A stretch of 64,000 nt of DNA from Gordionus sp. m RMFG-2023 (taxonomy: Eukaryota; Nematomorpha; Gordioida; Chordodea; Parachordodidae), in assembly GCF_954871325.1 (NCBI RefSeq), contig NC_088775.1, positions 14,361,561 through 14,425,560 of the forward strand. The letters run 5' to 3'. The position numbers and the translations under genes were made by a program. Shown here one piece after another: positions 1-11,365 of the stretch; position 1 is the first letter of the stretch, and every line of letters starts with the position of its first letter. The notes under the pieces are model-generated. The model searched no databases. It was not told the DNA's origin and saw nothing but the letters and a program-made list of their open reading frames with translations.

Positions 1-336
1 TTGGCAAATCTCTTGTCGTTTCCACCAAAGTAGTTTTAAATATATCAAAAAGTTTACTTATTTTAAGAAAAAGTTTTTATGATACCAAAAAGGACATTTT
101 AATTTTTAATATCTAAAAAAGTTCATAAGAACAATTTTTATTAATATTTACTTAAATGATTTTAAAAATTTGACCCGCCCTCCCATGTTTAAATTTCTTA
201 ACCCGCCCATAGTTTAAAATTTTTTAAACCGCTTGCCTACCCGTTCTTAAAAATTTTTTGCCCGTCCACTCGCCTGCCCACTTAGATGAGCGAGCATGGG
301 CAGGCGGGCCGAAACCCCGCCCAATGCAGATCTCTA
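1..336. repeat. GC-rich hAT-type transposon end
   Basis: From about 170 the AT-rich sequence gives way to repeated Cys-free GC blocks (CCCGCCC, GCGGGCC) spaced by A/T runs, ending in TGCAGATCTCTA at 336. This arrangement (short TIR with TGCAG followed by GC-rich subterminal repeats) mirrors the ends of the outer hAT at 17,754 and 29,369, whose end reads TAGAGACCTGCAG. The other end would lie left of the window. Family assignment is inferred from the end structure only. Confidence 0.4.
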
Positions 337-1712
337 TGTTATCATGCTAGCTCGAACCCAAGCAGGCACGTGATTAAGGGGGAGAATCCCCCCATCGCAA
401 ATTTGCCTGTTCTCGTTATTTTGTCAATAAAATTTCCCTACACCCCTCCCCCCTCTCATCCAAATGTATACAATATATCACTCAGTATAAAGAAAAATTG
501 AAAGAAATAATCTTTTAAAATACCGACTAAATCAAAATTTTCAGAAAAAAGTTAGTGAAAACTCAAAATTATTTTTTATAAAATTATAATATAACCAAAG
601 GCCTACAAAAGTGGACTTAAAGACCTCCAATAAAATTTATGGCGGAAGTCACCGCCTAATAATTCTCCCCTCCATAGAAAAATTATGGATATGCCTGTGC
701 CAAAGAAAAACAGTGTTTCCTAGAATAAACCTCAACAAATAGGAATTAGGTTTAAAGAGGGTAAAATGATATGAGTTAAGATATTCGCATAGCATATTAA
801 AAATTGGTGTTATTGCATTCAAAATTTGAACTTTATCTTGTTATTTACTATATGTTGACCGATGCTTATTACCCTTCTTTCTTAGCAGGGATACAAACCG
901 AACTATTTAACCATTAATATTCCTCAAACCTGATCACTTAAAAAGTTTATAACCCTGATCTCTAAAAATGATTCTAAACCAGTTTGAATCATTTGATATC
1001 CTCCATTTTTAAATATTATTTTACAATCTCACCTACCCATATTACCATATGGAAGTTCTCAAACTAAAAAATATTCTTTCCTATTATTATGGATATTTGA
1101 TTGATAGCAGAGAATCTAGGGAAACATTTTAAAAAGATGTATCATCTTAATATTCTAATTAGTTTGTATGCCAAATATAGGTTTGATTGTTAAGTTTTCT
1201 AAACGTACCTTTATTCAAATTGATTTATATTTAGCATGAATTCAGAACAGCCATTTTTGGGTTCTCTTCCATTCCCAATAAAATAAGCTAACGATGCCTT
1301 TAATGCTCACCAAACAAATTTATTTTAAAAATTTATATTGGTAATGCAAATTTAAAAAAATATAAATTTTGCTGAAAAAAAAGGTAGCTGGAAAAAAGAG
1401 AATTCGAATTCCAAACTACACAAAATATTATTAATCTTCAAATTTATTTTATTTATCTTATTTTCCTCATCATTCCATTTTGTTAGAGGGAAAAAAATTG
1501 TTGTAAGTATAATGAGTTGATAAAAAATTCGTGTACGAAAAAAAATAATCAAGATTAGATTTAACGCTCTCTATATATAAAAAAACATATTTTTTTGGTC
1601 TCTTGTTATCAAAAAACAATTTTTTAAAAAACATCTACATTAATGTTATTGCAAATTTATAAGGCGTTTTTTTATAAAATTATTAAGAGTCATATGTCTG
1701 TCTGGTCAATTT
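337..1712. other. AT-rich intergenic, no gene seen
   Basis: I see no coding segment or RNA gene. At 379-460 there is a small G-run/C-run hairpin and a C-rich stretch followed by AATGTATACAATATATCA, which resembles 3,340-3,375; this suggests two fragments of one repeat family. The rest is AT-rich with homopolymer runs. Confidence 0.4.
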
Positions 1713-1943
1713 TTGAAAGGGAAAATGTTATCCACGCACTCTTATAAAGTTTTTTTAATGCTCTTAGTTTTAAGATCAACAAAATTAATGCTTTTTATAG
1801 ACATTTTGGGACAATCAAAAGCTGATTTGTCCATCAAACTTATATATAATATCAGGGCAAAGAACATTGATCGATTAGAAGCCATTAATAGTTTACTACC
1901 CTATGGAGAATCATGGGTCATTTATAGCGTTTTTTTGTTATAA
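1713..1943 (+). CDS. Unrecognised 76-codon ORF
   Basis: An open frame starting at ATG 1713. Its second half (GQSKADLSIKL, NIDRLEAINSLLPYGESW) has a less biased composition than the flanks and could be part of an exon, but I recognise no family. No convincing splice signals frame it, and the hydrophobic first half is rich in low-information A/T codons. It may be chance in AT-rich DNA. No neighbouring gene on the same strand closer than XPOT at 16.4 kb. Confidence 0.15.
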   Translation: MKGKMLSTHSYKVFLMLLVLRSTKLMLFIDILGQSKADLSIKLIYNIRAKNIDRLEAINSLLPYGESWVIYSVFLL

Positions 1944-2041
1944 GAAATATATCGGTTCTACTATAATCATATAGACTAAATTTAACAAACGTAAAACAAT
2001 TGCTGCTTGTAATCAATGATTAAAAATGTTCTCCTTTAAAT

Positions 2042-2550
2042 ATTCTTATCACGGTTCGGCAAATATTTCGTTACATACTCTAAGCCTGAATTTTAAAATC
2101 ATTCATAAAATACAATGCAAGCTAGTAACTTAAAGTTACATATAATGCTTAAAATACATTTAGCTAATAAATTAAATATTTAAAAATATTACTGTAAAAT
2201 AGGTATTAGACAAAATAATTTCTGATCCAAAATGATATCAATAATAATAAAATATTTTAAAAATTATTATTTGTTCAATTATGGATGACTAATTTTTCAT
2301 AAAGTTTTGTATGCAGACATTGTCTGTGAATGAGGGGTATTTTAACAATCCCGCAAATTAAAATAGTGATTCTACTGCTGCACGAGAAGGTATATATTAG
2401 ATATATTTAGTTTATTAACGAATATTTATAAAGTAGTTGAATTTCGAATCTCGAAATATTGAAGTATATTTTTGAAACTCATTATCATTCGAATGCTAAA
2501 AAAGATATATAATGTAATCATTATAATATTAATTTGTTAAGCGGGTCTTA
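2042..2550. repeat. Dispersed repeat family X, copy 1
   Basis: The block containing AAAATACATTTAGCTAA, CATAAAGTTTTGTATGCAGACA and GAATTTCGAATCTCGAA recurs in diverged form and the same order at about 30,850-31,560. No ORF and no clear termini, so it is an old, non-coding interspersed repeat of unknown class. Confidence 0.5.
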
Positions 2551-3589
2551 AAATTGTTTGTGGTAGATAAAAATATTCGTTGTTAATATTTTGTGGGCTT
2601 GTATTAAATATATCCCACTCTAATTTATCATTCTTGACCATTTTATCTGTTACCTGGAATAGCTATACGCTAAATAAAATAGATAGATCATATAATATCT
2701 TATAATTTTATACATTTTTCCTTTTTCACGATGATTTTTATTTATTTCTGAATAGTTGTCCTTTAATCTATTTGTGTAAATATCTTCCTTCTTTGTATAT
2801 AATTCTACTAGAGTAGAAGGACTTTCTCAACGCCCAAGTTGTATTTTATAAAATAGAGTGAATTTGTTTTAAAAAAATATTTTGTATTATTAAAGCTAAA
2901 TAAAACATGAAATTTGGGTCAAAAAATGTATTTCGTTACAATTCGCTAAAAGTTAAAAACACTCGCTTTCAAAATGTAATGCTTTTCAGATGTTTAAGTT
3001 AATTTCGGTTTTGCGGTTTGGTTCGATTCAAATGCATTGTATTAAGGTTGTTTAGTTTATTAAGTTTTTTATATATATAGTTATCAAAAATTATTAGGAG
3101 TTTGGTAATAAAATAAGAAAAAAATGGGATAATTTTATTCTTAAAAGATTTTTAAAATAAAGGATGTGAAAAATTAACCCAAAAATAAAAATAGATGTTC
3201 ATACAATCAACTTTTTTCTTATATTTTATTGAACTAATATACAAAAAATGATCTTTTATTAAAATCTTTATTGAGTTGTCATACATAGGCCTAGTGAAAG
3301 TTGAAGAGGTGGGGGGGGGGGGGTTATCATTTCAAGTTAACCCCCCCCATCCCCATAATGTATATAATATATAAACATGAAAGAAAAATAAGTAAAAAAA
3401 TAACAATTTAAAATATTGACTAGTTTAAAATGAACAAAAAAAATCATTTTTATAAAAAAAATCATTTTTATAAAAAAAATGACAACACAAAATATGTTTT
3501 CTATCCTGGTGTTGCGTAATTCGCTAATTTTAGTCGAATCCAAAACGGCTTAGCCAAGTTTTAAAAATTACGCTAAAACCTAATTAGGT
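2551..3589. other. AT-rich intergenic
   Basis: No gene seen. Contains a G15-run at about 3,310-3,323 facing CCCCCCC at 3,342-3,348 across a short spacer, forming a small G/C hairpin, and short A8 runs repeated at 3,440-3,480. Confidence 0.4.
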
Positions 3590-3593
3590 ATCT

Positions 3594-4186
3594 GGGTAAT
3601 TCCATACCAAATCGATAACTTTTCGGCTCGACCTTTTTAATTTCGATAAAATTTTGTATACTGAGAGAATATCATTAGAAAGCATCGAATCCAAAATTTT
3701 AGCCTCCTAGTACTCATAGTTCCTGAGATATCAATGGTCAAAAGTGCCAAAAATGACGTTTTTTCGAAAAATGCGATTTTTTAAAATTGAGATAAGTTAA
3801 AAAATAATGATTTTAAAAATATAAGTTATGTGTCAATTTATAACTCTATTAAGGGCCTTTTATTGAATATTAAAAAATTTTTCAAAATAATATTGTTGCG
3901 GTTTTTATTTAAGTTATAAATTTTAAACATGAAAACTCCAAGTGTTTCGCTTTCCAAATTTTTTTGAATTTAATATTTTCTTATTCTCTAACCTTATATC
4001 TATTCATAAAAAAATTTAAACTTGGGACAGCCATGGGTTTTTTAGTTATTGCGATTTAAAAAATAAATATTATTTTCAAAAATAGATGGCGCTCCTTTAT
4101 AAAATTACGCGTTTTGTTAAAATATTATTTTTTTTAAACTTTTTTCCATTTTAAACATAAATAATAAGATTTTCCAGCATTAATAT
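3594..4186 (+). repeat. Left long TIR
   Basis: Left arm of the ~600-bp terminal inverted repeat. It contains GCCAAAAATGACG, CTATTAAGGGCC and GATGGCGCTCC, each found inverted in the right arm. The two arms differ by only scattered bases. Confidence 0.8.
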
Positions 4187-4433
4187 TATGAAAATATATT
4201 ATTTAGATCATTTGATAGACTACTTATTATTATTACTTTATTGATAACTTGTAAAAATTATTAGTTTTTAAAATAAATGATTAATTTCCTAAAAAGATAA
4301 TTACAATTCCTATATAAGAAAATATAATTAATTTTTGAAAGATAATAGCAAGTTTTCATGCACCTGCCTTGATATTAATTAATTTTTATTTTACAAATAT
4401 TTCAATATTAATATTTTCTTAAAATTATTTATA

Positions 4434-4745
4434 ATGTATAAATATAAATGTGCAAATCCTTTTAAAGAATCTAAACACTTTAATTGTAAAAAGAACCTGC
4501 GTAAAGTCACGACGTGGATGACACAATTTCCAAACATTGAGGCAGAACACTATATTTGTGATAAATGTCGTAAGCGTTTATCACAAAAAAATATTGAAAA
4601 TATAAATTCTGATAGCGAATATGTAAATAATATCCCCACAGCATCCGCATCAATAGATACAATCAATTTAACCTTAAACGAAATTGGAATATCTCCTATT
4701 AAGAAAAAAAAACTAACTGAAAAAAATTATCCAAAAAAAAGATAG
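4434..4745 (+). pseudogene. Transposase N-terminal zinc-binding segment
   Basis: Encodes the amino-terminal part of the element's protein. A C...NPFKESKH...KKNLRKVTTWM...YICDKCRKRL pattern looks like a zinc-binding head followed by a basic tail. The CxxC...CDKC spacing suggests a small zinc finger for DNA binding. The frame ends at 4,743 and the protein appears to continue in another frame at 4,829, so this copy is broken here. The same head is known to me from uncharacterised proteins in aphids and cnidarians, but no function has been shown to my knowledge. Confidence 0.5.
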
Positions 4746-4828
4746 CAAAAATATCAAAAGCTCTTTCAGATATAATAATTAACAATCCAGAATCGGACAC
4801 AAAAGACAATAATGATATTCTCAACAAT

Positions 4829-5149
4829 ATGAAATTACATTATCCTAATTTATCTAAAAATAAAAAATATCAATTGCTGACCATTCTGCCTCCTAATTGG
4901 AGTGCAAATAAAATAAAAACGGAATTCAACGCTACATATCATATGGCATATAATTCCAAAATCATTTTAGAAGAAAAGGGGATTCTTACAACTCCAAATC
5001 GAAAGCCTGCAAAATATCTCAATCAAAAAACAGTTGATATTGTTAAAAGTTTTTTTTGCAGTGAAGAAGTTAGCAGGGTATTACCAGGAAAAAAAGATTG
5101 CATATCTATCATTGAAAAGGGGGAACGAGTGAACGCTCAAAAAGGCTAG
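4829..5149 (+). pseudogene. Transposase fragment, second segment
   Basis: Continues the element's coding region with a helical, lysine-rich stretch (LSKNKKYQLLTILPPNW, ILEEKGILTTPNRKP) typical of a DNA-binding/linker part. It stops at 5,147 while similarity to the following ORFs resumes in another frame at 5,254. Degraded but still legible; no separate function inferred. Confidence 0.4.
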
Positions 5150-5253
5150 TTCTTAATAATTTAAAAGAATTATATAATCATTTTAAGGAGAGTAATTCAA
5201 GCATAATAATTGTATTTTCGAAATTCGCAAGATTAAGACCAAAAAATTGCATA

Positions 5254-5586
5254 TTGGCGGAGGCTAGCGGAACACATAGTATATGCGTTTGTAGCATACA
5301 CCAGAATATTAAACTAATGATTTTAGGCTGTGAATTAGCAACATTGACTAAAAATGGTGAGGATATATTAACAACTTATAGAGATGTTATAGGCAGAATG
5401 ATTTGCAACCCCCCATTACCAACCTGTTATTTTGGTGACTGTAGCGAGTGTCCTGGCTCGACACTCTTAAAAGAACGCATTGAAAAATTATTTATAAAAA
5501 ATGATATAGCTCTTATTACGTTTAAACAATTGGTTTCGGTAGATAGAACTCTGGAGACTTTCTCAATCTTCAGACGAATTTATTAA
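5254..5586 (+). pseudogene. Transposase fragment, cysteine-rich middle
   Basis: Contains THSICVCSIHQNIKLM and a downstream NPPLPTCYFGDCSECPG motif with conserved-looking cysteines, followed by ALITFKQL. This matches the middle of the same uncharacterised transposase family as I remember it. After the stop at 5,584 the next bases (5,587-5,800) encode, in another frame, LIICDFSENYSFIVQDE, a hallmark segment of this family, so one frameshift lies at about 5,585. Confidence 0.5.
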
Positions 5587-5834
5587 TTATTTTTTCAATA
5601 AAATAAATATTCTCATACGCCATTCATTTATTTGTGAACAACAAAGTTCATTTCACAATAACCTTAAAAATAGTTTAGAAAATAATCACTATCTAATTAT
5701 TTGTGACTTTTCAGAAAATTATTCCTTTATTGTCCAAGATGAAGTAGGGTTATCATTGGACAACTTCGCAAGCTACGCTGCATCCATTCTCAATTTATTA
5801 TAAAATAGGCAATCTAATTAGCAATCTAAGTTTT
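5587..5834 (+). pseudogene. Transposase fragment, CDFSEN catalytic-type motif
   Basis: Too short for a full ORF, but translation across 5,640-5,765 gives CEQQSSFHNNL and LIICDFSENYSFIVQDE. The aspartate in CDFSENY is a plausible first metal-binding residue of an RNase H-like fold, and the later DGSAAQYKNR would supply the second. This is an inference from motif style, not demonstrated. Confidence 0.45.
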
Positions 5835-6164
5835 GTGGTAATATCGGAATCCTTAATTCATAATACTGTTTCATTCCATTTATTCCAATCGCATTTGATT
5901 AATTTTTTAAAAAATAAATTCGACACTCCACCAGAAAAAATTTACTACTTTTCTGATGGTTCAGCAGCTCAATATAAAAATAGGAAAATCTTCATCAATG
6001 TTTGTTACCATGAAATCGATTTTGGTGTCCAAGCAGAATGGCATTTTTTTTCTACGGCACATGGTAAAAGTGCCTGCAACCGCATAGGCGGCACAGTAAA
6101 AAGGTTAGTTGTCAAGGCAAGCTTACAAAGACCTTATACTGATCAAATAATTACACCTTTATAA
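5835..6164 (+). pseudogene. Transposase fragment with DGSAAQYKNR motif
   Basis: Encodes IYYFSDGSAAQYKNRKIFIN, then EWHFFSTAHGKSACNRIGG and VKRLVVKASLQRP. In relatives the block reads roughly SDG.A.QYKN...HGK..CDG.GG and is the best-conserved part of the protein. Here CNRIGG replaces the usual CDGIGG, which would remove an acidic residue. Ends at 6,162; the last segment follows in a different frame at 6,250. Confidence 0.55.
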
Positions 6165-6249
6165 TTTTATAAATATGCGGAAGAGCATATAAAAGGTATA
6201 AATTTTTCTTATGCCACCATACCAGAGTATGAGGAAGAGATGAGGCTAC

Positions 6250-6474
6250 TTGAGAGATTTAGTAAAGCTATCTCAATACCTGGGACACAAAAAATTCACG
6301 CAGTGTTTCCGATTGGTTAGAGATGAAATAAAAATTAATTTTCTTCATCCTAAAGGACCAGCAAATTCTTTTGTTTATCCAGCGGCACAAGATCTCCTTT
6401 ACATACCAAAAAATAATATTTTAACAATAATTAACCCATCAACGGCTACTGGGCGTACATATAATCTATCGTAA
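6250..6474 (+). pseudogene. Transposase C-terminal fragment
   Basis: Encodes QCFRLVRDEIKINFLHPKGP and SFVYPAAQDLLYIPKNNIL, matching the carboxy-terminal region of the same family, where a P.GP...F.WP..D...I segment is usual. It reaches a stop shortly before the right TIR, so the coding region fills most of the element's interior. Confidence 0.45.
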
Positions 6475-6603
6475 AACGAAATTATCTTGGCGTCAAAACA
6501 ATTAAATTTAAGGAAAACCCGAAAATAAGTAATATCTTTCATGAATTTTTATTTATCTATTATATTTACAAATTAATAAAATTATTTTACGAAATTTAAA
6601 ATT

Positions 6604-7204
6604 ATTAATGCTGGAAAATCTTATTATTTATGTTTAAAATGGAAAAAAGTTTAAAAAAAATAATAATTTTAACAAAACGCGTAATTTTATAAAGGAGCGC
6701 CATCTATTTTTGAAAATAATATTTATTTTTTGATTTTTTAAATCGCAATAACTAAAAAACCCATGGCTGTCCCAAGTTTAAATTTTTTTTATGAATAGAT
6801 ATAAAGTTAGAGAATAAGAAAATATTAAATTCAAAAAAATTTGGAAAGCGAAACACTTGGAGTTTTCATGTTTAAAATTTATAACTTAAATAAAAACCGC
6901 AACAATATTATTTTGAAAATTTTTTTAATATTCAATAAAAGGCCCTTAATAGAGTTATAAATTGACACATAACTTATATTTTTAAAATCATTATTTTTTA
7001 ACTTATCTCAATTTTAAAAAATCGCATTTTTCGAAAAAACGTCATTTTTGGCACTTTTGACCATTGATATCTCAGGAACTATGAGTACTAGGAGGCTAAA
7101 ATTTTGGATTCGATGCTTTCTAATGATATTCTCTCAGTATACAAAATTTTATCGAAATTAAAAAGGTCGAGCCGAAAAGTTATCGATTTGGTATGGAATT
7201 ACCC
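6604..7204 (-). repeat. Right long TIR
   Basis: Inverse of 3,594-4,186: begins ATTAATGCTGGAAAATC and ends GGTATGGAATTACCC. Followed directly by the ATCT duplication. Confidence 0.8.
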
Positions 7205-7243
7205 ATCTTCTAAGTAGCTCAGCTAATCGTCTATCGCCGTTGC

Positions 7244-7425
7244 TAGCGTTGTTAAACAGCAACTCAATATTTTCGCCAGAAAAATATTGTCCAAGCCTCG
7301 AGATTTCGATAATATATGTCTAAACCTTTGTTCTGTTTATGAACAAATCGTCCGGCTTGTGTAATATTTTTCTGGATGAAATATTGAGTTAGCCGTTTTT
7401 TAAAATCAGCCGTTTAACAACTCTA
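7244..7425. mobile_element. hAT-type MITE (MITE-A), copy 1
   Basis: A 182-bp palindromic element from TAGCGTTGTTAAAC to GTTTAACAACTCTA. Subterminal blocks CTCAATATTTT..CCAGAAA and AATATTGAGTTAGCCG recur inverted and are shared with copies at 40,514 and 44,436. TIRs of the T/CAG.GTTGTTAA type are hAT-like. No coding capacity. Confidence 0.65.
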
Positions 7426-7869
7426 GGTTGCATAATAGATATAAATAAATTATATATAAATAATCATTAAAGCTAGGTTTATCACACTTAACTTTGACGG
7501 ACTTAGCCGAGCTATTTAACCAATGATAATTTTTGACTAATTAGTTCTAACCTATTTTCTGGAGAAATCTAATTATTCGCATTTATTTAAACACTTTTTC
7601 CAAACTTCGCTCTGTTCAGGAGTTCTTCCAATCACCAACATGTCAGTCATATAATAAAATACTCATTCCAAACTATGAAAAATGACTGCCATCGTTCGTC
7701 GGAAAATCAAAGCAATACGCTAGTCCAAAAAGTAATCTACAAAATGCGTACAACCCTCTTGGAGAAGTAATAGTCAATATTGCGCCTCACGCTTCACTCG
7801 CAATTGTAATACTTTTGAAAAATATGCGCTACCGATTAAATCGGCCAATATATCCTCAATTTGTGGCAA

Positions 7870-9640
7870 AAAGTAACTTATCTTCACAACCCACATGTTT
7901 GGCATGACCCGGAAATCTGCTCACAAGCATATTTCTCCGTTGGCCTTTTCCAGCGGTGTCGCACACTTACTATATTCCATGGAACACATCCCTTTTGTAC
8001 CCATTGATCCAATTTCCACTTCTCTTCGCCCTCATAAGGTATTTGTCGCACACACAAAATTTTGGCACACAACCCTCATTTAATTTAATGTCCACGTCAT
8101 AATCTCTGAGACACCCCAAATCTTCACCAAAAATTTCATGATAATTAACCACTAATTTTCGCACCCCCTGAACTTTGATCATTCAAAATTCTACTCTATT
8201 ATTTCGGAATTTCATTTACGCTGATTCGTCTCTTTCTTTTTTACTCCTACTTTAGCTCTCAATAAGTTTTAAATATATTTCACCGTTTTGCGTTTCATCA
8301 AATATCACCTCTCGATATTTTGGATCTTGCATTACGCCTCCCTGCCAAGTTTCACCTTCCTCCCGACTCCAACAATAACGAACCTTTAAAAGCCCTGATT
8401 TTTCTAATGCCATCCCTTCAGATTTCTTCCCTAGAATTCCCCCCGATTTCTTTCCTAGAATGATTCCCCAATTTCCTCATCTCTTATGAATACACTTTAC
8501 TCTCTCATATCACCCATAGTTTCTTCTCTTAGAGCCACGATACCCTCTCCCTTCTCTATTCCAACTAAACAGAGTCACAATTCCCGGCAATATTTCCTCA
8601 CTCTCATAGGCCATACCCAGATATTCCTCTTTTCAAGTTACTGGTACAAACACACTCCACTATGATTATACTTCTCAAATACTGTATTATGGACCAATTC
8701 GGTAGATTCAGTCCCACTCTAATACCGAATCCACTTTCCTATTAATAATCCATGAATCTAATATCGACACTCTTCCCATTACCGCCAATCTGTCATTTCA
8801 TCAGGCCAAATACTCCAATATTCCACCCCGTGTTAAATAATAGAGTATAATTCTCCCATTCAAATCTATCATCACTCTGACAAGGGTCATGTACCACTCC
8901 CTCTTCTTTCATATTTACACACCTTTTTAAAACTGAGAAAACACCTCTTATGTAATTGTTAACCGCATGATATTATTTGCTATCATATAGTTACAAATAC
9001 CCCCATTCTCTTGCCATATTTCCCATTTTCGGAATTTAAAACACTCCACATTTTGTTCCATTAGTTTCTTTTACATTAGACACAATAATTCATCAATTCT
9101 CTCACTATCAGTAGTCCGCAAATTCTAAGTATTAATGATCCAATTCCTTTCTGTGGAAAGCCTCTGTTGTTATAATTGTTCACATTACACTCTTCTTTAT
9201 TGCGATCAAATCGTCCACATCCCGAACACTGTAATATTGCTTGTTTTTCCCTACAACGGAGCTATATGACCATAATTTTCGCATTCGAAACATTTCATTA
9301 CTGGGCAATCCCTGCCCATATGGCCTTGTCTTCCGAAATTTTAACAATTCATCTTCATCCTTCCTCAAGAATAAATTCCCCACTCCTGCGAGTTTTCCCT
9401 CGGCCTCCTAAATGGCCCCAATATTTGATTACTAGATGAATTTTGCTCTCAGATCTATGTCCTAATTATCCATATCATTATCTGTTCACCCCTTAATTAA
9501 CTTTTGTACTGGCTTTTCTTCCCATCGGATGGCCCCTCTATGCAAAGTCTGTCCCTTTATTCTTACACTGCCACTTCTCGTTCTCCTTCCCCATATTAAA
9601 CTGCACTATCCCTAAAGATATATACGATATTTCTCAGTAC
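7870..9640 (-). mobile_element. Ty3/gypsy-type LTR retroelement fossil
   Basis: A stretch with base composition unlike the flanks. On the minus strand it holds, in gag-to-pol order, a gag-like basic segment (about 9,180-9,383) and the segment just ahead of reverse transcriptase (about 7,884-8,182, with LGCLRDYDVDIKL). This is the usual order for Ty3/gypsy elements. It is broken by many changes, no LTRs or intact frames are evident, and it looks old. The rest of pol is absent here. Fragment assignment rests on short motifs. Confidence 0.5.
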
Positions 9641-9732
9641 TTAGCAAATTTTAAGGTTTTCATTGCCGCGTTATAAAAAATTGACTTACTTTTTAAATAA
9701 ATTTTTTTACTATTTGTAATATCAATAAATAT

Positions 9733-11278
9733 CAGAGTTGTTAAACTCTACTTTTAGCGCGCTACTGCTATCGCTATTTGTTAAAAAAAGTAGCGTGCTA
9801 CCGATATCGCTGTTTGTCAAAAAAAGTAGCCCGCTATTAGCTACTATTTTTTAAAAGTAGCTTTAGCTACTTTTTCTAAAAAAAATTTATTTGCTTATAA
9901 TGTTATTGTATAGTAAATATATAAAAATCAACATTTATAAATATTAAAATATAGTTAGTTTTGATTATAAAAAAATTTATGAAATAAAAATAAATATTTA
10001 TGGTAATTTGTTGCATTTTAATAATAAAATCATTTCAATATTATTATCCCCAAGTCTAGAGCGACGATCAGAAAGTATAAGTTTTGCCTTATTAAATAAT
10101 CTCTCGACACTAGCACTCTAGGGTAAGGGCGTATTCAATCTTTTATACATATTTTAAATATAAAATATTATCAATAATTTTATTTGCAAGTACATCGTAT
10201 GTCTGGCATCCTATTATCATTTTGAGGGCTAATGCCACAGATCTTCTTTTTAAAGTTCTAGGGTCTAGCCAATGGCCTGTGATTCCCAAATAAGCTCAAA
10301 AATATTTAATCAGATCAATTTATAAATATAAATAAGTTTTTACCTTCTGTTATGTGTTCAACTATCTCCCGTGGTACATATATATGATATCTCTGATAAC
10401 TCTACTATTAGAGCATCTTTCATCATTTTAAAGTTATCTTCTATTTTATTCATTAGTGTCTGGCGGCATAAAATTGTTGTACCAGGGGATAGAGTATGAA
10501 TCATCATGGCAAATGATGGATTATCAACTAAGGACATTGGCTGAACTTTATAAATTATAAAATCAACAATAACTTTATCAGCCAATTTCTGAGAAATATT
10601 GTCATTTGCATTATTAATTAATTTGGTTTGAATTGAATTAGTCTTTTTGGATGTAGAGTCGCCTATACCAAAATTATTTAGATGTTTCTCTATTTCCTTA
10701 AAACTCATGAACAGTCTTATAAAATAAATATTATTAGAATGTAAAAATGACAATTTACCTTTAGGTGTTTCTTGAGGTTATAGCTACCTGATTGATTTGT
10801 GGAAATATTTTTTTTTACATTTTAACAAACAAATTTGAAACCAGTTTTGGTTATATATTTATTTATAAAAATTTTCAAATCTAGGGAATAGGAAATATGT
10901 ATTATAGCTATAAAGAACATTTTCTTCCCTGGTATCTTCCATTTCATTAATATCATTGTCTGAATCACTTTCAACGATTTGGATATCCATAGGCGATGAC
11001 ATTTTAAATTATTAACACGTGATTTAGGTTTATAATACATATGAAAATATAAAATAATAAATCATAAAAATTATAATTAATTATGATATTATATTTAAAT
11101 TTTCATGTTTACACTTACCTTCATTATATTTTTTAAAAGTGGCGAAGTAGCGGCTACTTAGTTACTTTCAAAAAAAGTAGCGCGCTAAAAAATTAAATAA
11201 TTACAAAAAAGTAGCCGCTATTAGCTATAGCTACCAAAAATAGCGCGCTACTTGTAGCGCTCTACTTTAACAACTCTG
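9733..11278 (-). mobile_element. hAT element, internally decayed
   Basis: Starts CAGAGTTGTTAAACTCTAC at 9,733 and ends GTAGCGCTCTAC...AACAACTCTG at 11,278. Flanking 8-mers are ATAAATAT (9,725-9,732) and AAAAATAT (11,279-11,286), one mismatch, as expected of a hAT 8-bp duplication. The subterminal regions carry several copies of AGTAGCGCGCTA-like motifs on both sides, which are likely transposase-binding repeats. The interior retains a transposase fragment on the minus strand. Confidence 0.75.
10358..10753 (-). pseudogene. hAT transposase fragment
   Basis: Encodes about 130 residues with KLADKVIVDFIIYKVQPMSL, VDNPSFAMMIHTLSPG and RQTLMNKI. This is the well-known hAT region (F.V...P.F..L...L.P.Y..PSR.TL) that precedes the first catalytic aspartate. 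The BED finger, catalytic core and hATC dimerisation region are not seen in this 1.5-kb element, so it is an internally deleted, non-autonomous copy. It ends with a short tail after ELSEISYI. Confidence 0.65.
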
Positions 11279-11365
11279 AAAAATATGACATAATTAGTAC
11301 TGTATTTAACCCAATAATACACATATTTTTCAACTAAATAATTTCCAACGTTTTCTTCTTATACA

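Larger units (their letters stand above)
3594..7204 (+). mobile_element. DNA transposon with ~600-bp TIRs, Sola-like (uncertain)
   Basis: The element begins GGGTAATTCCATACC at 3,594 and ends with the inverse at 7,204. It is flanked by the 4-bp direct repeat ATCT (3,590-3,593 and 7,205-7,208). The inverted repeats run about 590-600 bp (to about 4,186, and from about 6,604) and are nearly identical, so insertion is fairly recent. The interior codes on + for one transposase-like protein now split into at least five ORFs. A 4-bp duplication and a DG...QYKN acidic motif recall Sola-type elements, but I cannot assign the superfamily with certainty. Frameshifts and stops separate the ORFs, so this copy is non-functional. 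Confidence 0.7.

Noticed and set aside
7895-8083. Plus-strand 62-codon ORF opposite the Ty3-type fossil
   Set aside because: Complement shadow of the minus-strand fossil segment.
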